From DAOPYE01 sp035352715 (GTDB taxonomy: Bacteria; Acidobacteriota; Holophagae; Holophagales; Holophagaceae): a stretch of DNA of 8,073 nt. Shown one piece after another: positions 6,699 to 8,073 of this stretch. The DNA lies in assembly GCA_035352715.1 (NCBI GenBank), contig DAOPYE010000106.1, positions 1 to 8,073 of the forward strand, given 5' to 3'. The notes below the pieces were generated by a model. It worked only from the letters and a program-made list of their open reading frames with translations, did not search any database and was not told the origin of the DNA. Position numbers and translations under genes: made by a program. Numbering within the stretch: position 1 is the stretch's first letter; the number at the start of each line of letters is the position of its first letter.

Positions 6699-8073
6699 TG
6701 GGCAACCCTCGCGGATTTCTCGAGATCTCCCGCCTGGATCACGGCAAGCGGGACAAGGCCGAGCGCATCCAGGACTGGAACGAATTTGAGCTTCTGCCCA
6801 CCCCGGCGACGCTCAAGGAACAGGCCTCGCGCTGCATGGACTGCGGCATCCCCTTCTGCCACGGAGGGTGCCCTCTGGGGAACATCATCCCCGAATTCAA
6901 CGACCACATTTACAAGGGCTACCAGGAACGGGCGCTGGCCACCCTGCTGTCCACCAATAACTTCCCCGAGTTCACGGGCCGCGTCTGCCCCGCCCCCTGC
7001 GAGGCCTCCTGCACCCTGAACATCGAAGAGCAGCCCGTCACCATCAAGGACGTGGAGCGGAGCATCATCGATAACGCCTGGGAAGCGGGCTGGGTCAAGC
7101 CCGTGCTGCCCAAGGCGAAGACCGGACGCAAGGTCGCCGTCATCGGCAGCGGCCCCGCTGGCATGGCCGCCGCCCAGCAGCTTGCCCGCAAGGGCCACGA
7201 TGTGACGCTGTTCGAGAAGGACAGCCGCATCGGCGGCCTGCTGCGCTACGGCATTCCCGACTTCAAGCTCGACAAGAGCCTCATCGACCGCCGCCAGAAG
7301 CAGATGCAAGCCGAAGGCGTCACCGTCCGCACCAATGTTCATGTCGGCGTCGATATCACGGGTGATCTTTTAAGGGCCCAGTTCGATGCGGTGCTGCTGA
7401 CCGGCGGCTCGCGCGTGCCCCGCGATCTGCCCGTCCCGGGCCGGGATCTGAAAGGCGTCCACTTCGCCATGGAGTTCCTCAGCCAGGCCAACCGCCGCGT
7501 GGCTGGCGACACCGTGCCCGCGAGCGAAGCCATCCTGGCGACCAACAAGCGCGTGGTGGTGATCGGCGGCGGCGATACGGGCTCCGACTGCGTGGGCACC
7601 TCCATCCGCCAGGGCGCCGCCAGCATCCTGCAGCTGGAATTGATGCCCAAACCCCCGGTCAAACGCCTGGATTCCAACCCCTGGCCCGCGTGGCCCCAGA
7701 TCCTGCGCACCTCCTCCTCCCAGGAAGAAGGCGGCGAGCGCGAATGGGCCATCCAGACCACAGAATTCCTGGGTGATGCCAACGGCCATCTGCGCGCCCT
7801 GAAAGTCGTGAACGTGGAACTGGGCCCCAAGGGCTTCACGCCCATCCCCGGCACCGAGCGCGAAATCCCCGCCGATCTGGTGACCCTGGCCATGGGCTTC
7901 GTGGGTTCGCCCAAGGCGGGCCTGCTGGAACAGCTGGGCATCGAGCTGGACGCCAGAAGCAACGTGAAGGCCGGCGCTGATTTCGCAACCAACGTCGAAG
8001 GCATCTTCACCGCGGGCGATCAACGCCGCGGCCAGAGCCTCGTGGTCTGGGCCATCTCCGAAGGCCGCAAGGC
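6698..8073 (+). CDS. gltD: Glutamate synthase small subunit GltD (3' end cut by window)
   Basis: Small (beta) subunit of NADPH-dependent glutamate synthase. It oxidises NADPH at FAD and passes electrons through iron-sulfur clusters to GltB. The frame is open for 458 codons to the right edge without a stop; family members are usually about 470-490 residues, so only a short tail is missing. Visible motifs: N-terminal cysteines Cys46, Cys49, Cys54, Cys58 and Cys97, Cys101, Cys105, providing ligands for two [4Fe-4S] clusters; the FAD dinucleotide fold VAVIGSGPAG (146-155); GGLLRYGIPDFKL (179-191); the NADPH fold VVVIGGGDTGSDC (286-298); and the C-terminal FAD segment TAGDQRRGQSLVVWA (438-452). 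It begins MGNPRGFLE, typical of the family, and overlaps gltB by one base. Similar folds occur in NfnB and dihydropyrimidine dehydrogenase, but the direct coupling to gltB settles the role. Confidence 0.96.
   Translation, partial: MGNPRGFLEISRLDHGKRDKAERIQDWNEFELLPTPATLKEQASRCMDCGIPFCHGGCPLGNIIPEFNDHIYKGYQERALATLLSTNNFPEFTGRVCPAPCEASCTLNIEEQPVTIKDVERSIIDNAWEAGWVKPVLPKAKTGRKVAVIGSGPAGMAAAQQLARKGHDVTLFEKDSRIGGLLRYGIPDFKLDKSLIDRRQKQMQAEGVTVRTNVHVGVDITGDLLRAQFDAVLLTGGSRVPRDLPVPGRDLKGVHFAMEFLSQANRRVAGDTVPASEAILATNKRVVVIGGGDTGSDCVGTSIRQGAASILQLELMPKPPVKRLDSNPWPAWPQILRTSSSQEEGGEREWAIQTTEFLGDANGHLRALKVVNVELGPKGFTPIPGTEREIPADLVTLAMGFVGSPKAGLLEQLGIELDARSNVKAGADFATNVEGIFTAGDQRRGQSLVVWAISEGRK

Noticed and set aside
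1..8073. CRISPR arrays, insertion sequences, tRNA or rRNA genes, defence systems
   Set aside because: I saw no regularly spaced repeats, transposase motifs, terminal repeats, tRNA-like folds or foreign-looking composition; about 94 percent of the window is accounted for by four housekeeping genes.

Overview
This is a compact ammonium-assimilation locus, all on the + strand: an ammonium channel (amtB, 361-1596), a PII signalling protein (glnK-like, 1618-1959), the large subunit of NADPH-type glutamate synthase (gltB, 2139-6698) and its small subunit (gltD, 6698 to beyond the right edge). The DNA is GC-rich with strong G/C preference at third codon positions. It has a sigma54-type promoter and good AGGAGG-like ribosome binding sites. 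This fits a high-GC Gram-negative-type bacterium; the style of the proteins would suit Acidobacteriota (Holophagae/Geothrix-like), but that placement is an impression and not proven by the sequence.

Layout. Positions 1-55 may hold the last codons of an upstream gene. Positions 56-360 carry no convincing gene: several inverted repeats lie at 66-212, then an AT-rich stretch (about 225-262) with an IHF-like match, then a near-consensus -24/-12 sigma54 promoter at 268-283 about 80 bases before amtB. amtB and the PII gene are 21 bases apart and surely co-transcribed. The 179-base gap before gltB holds a perfect TATAAT (2011-2016), an inverted repeat where the -35 box should be, and three consecutive potential stem-loops, the last covering the gltB ribosome binding site. 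gltB and gltD overlap by one base (TAATG) with a perfect AGGAGGTG in the end of gltB, so they are translationally coupled.

How the genes work together. AmtB brings ammonium in. The PII protein senses 2-oxoglutarate and ATP/ADP and is expected to plug AmtB when nitrogen is plentiful. GltBD transfers the glutamine amide nitrogen to 2-oxoglutarate to make glutamate, consuming the same 2-oxoglutarate that PII senses. Glutamine synthetase, the partner enzyme, is not in this window. The most notable details are a PII T-loop with Glu where the uridylylated Tyr51 normally is, and the structured gltB leader. I found no mobile element, CRISPR array, RNA gene or defence system, and the coding content is otherwise ordinary core nitrogen metabolism.
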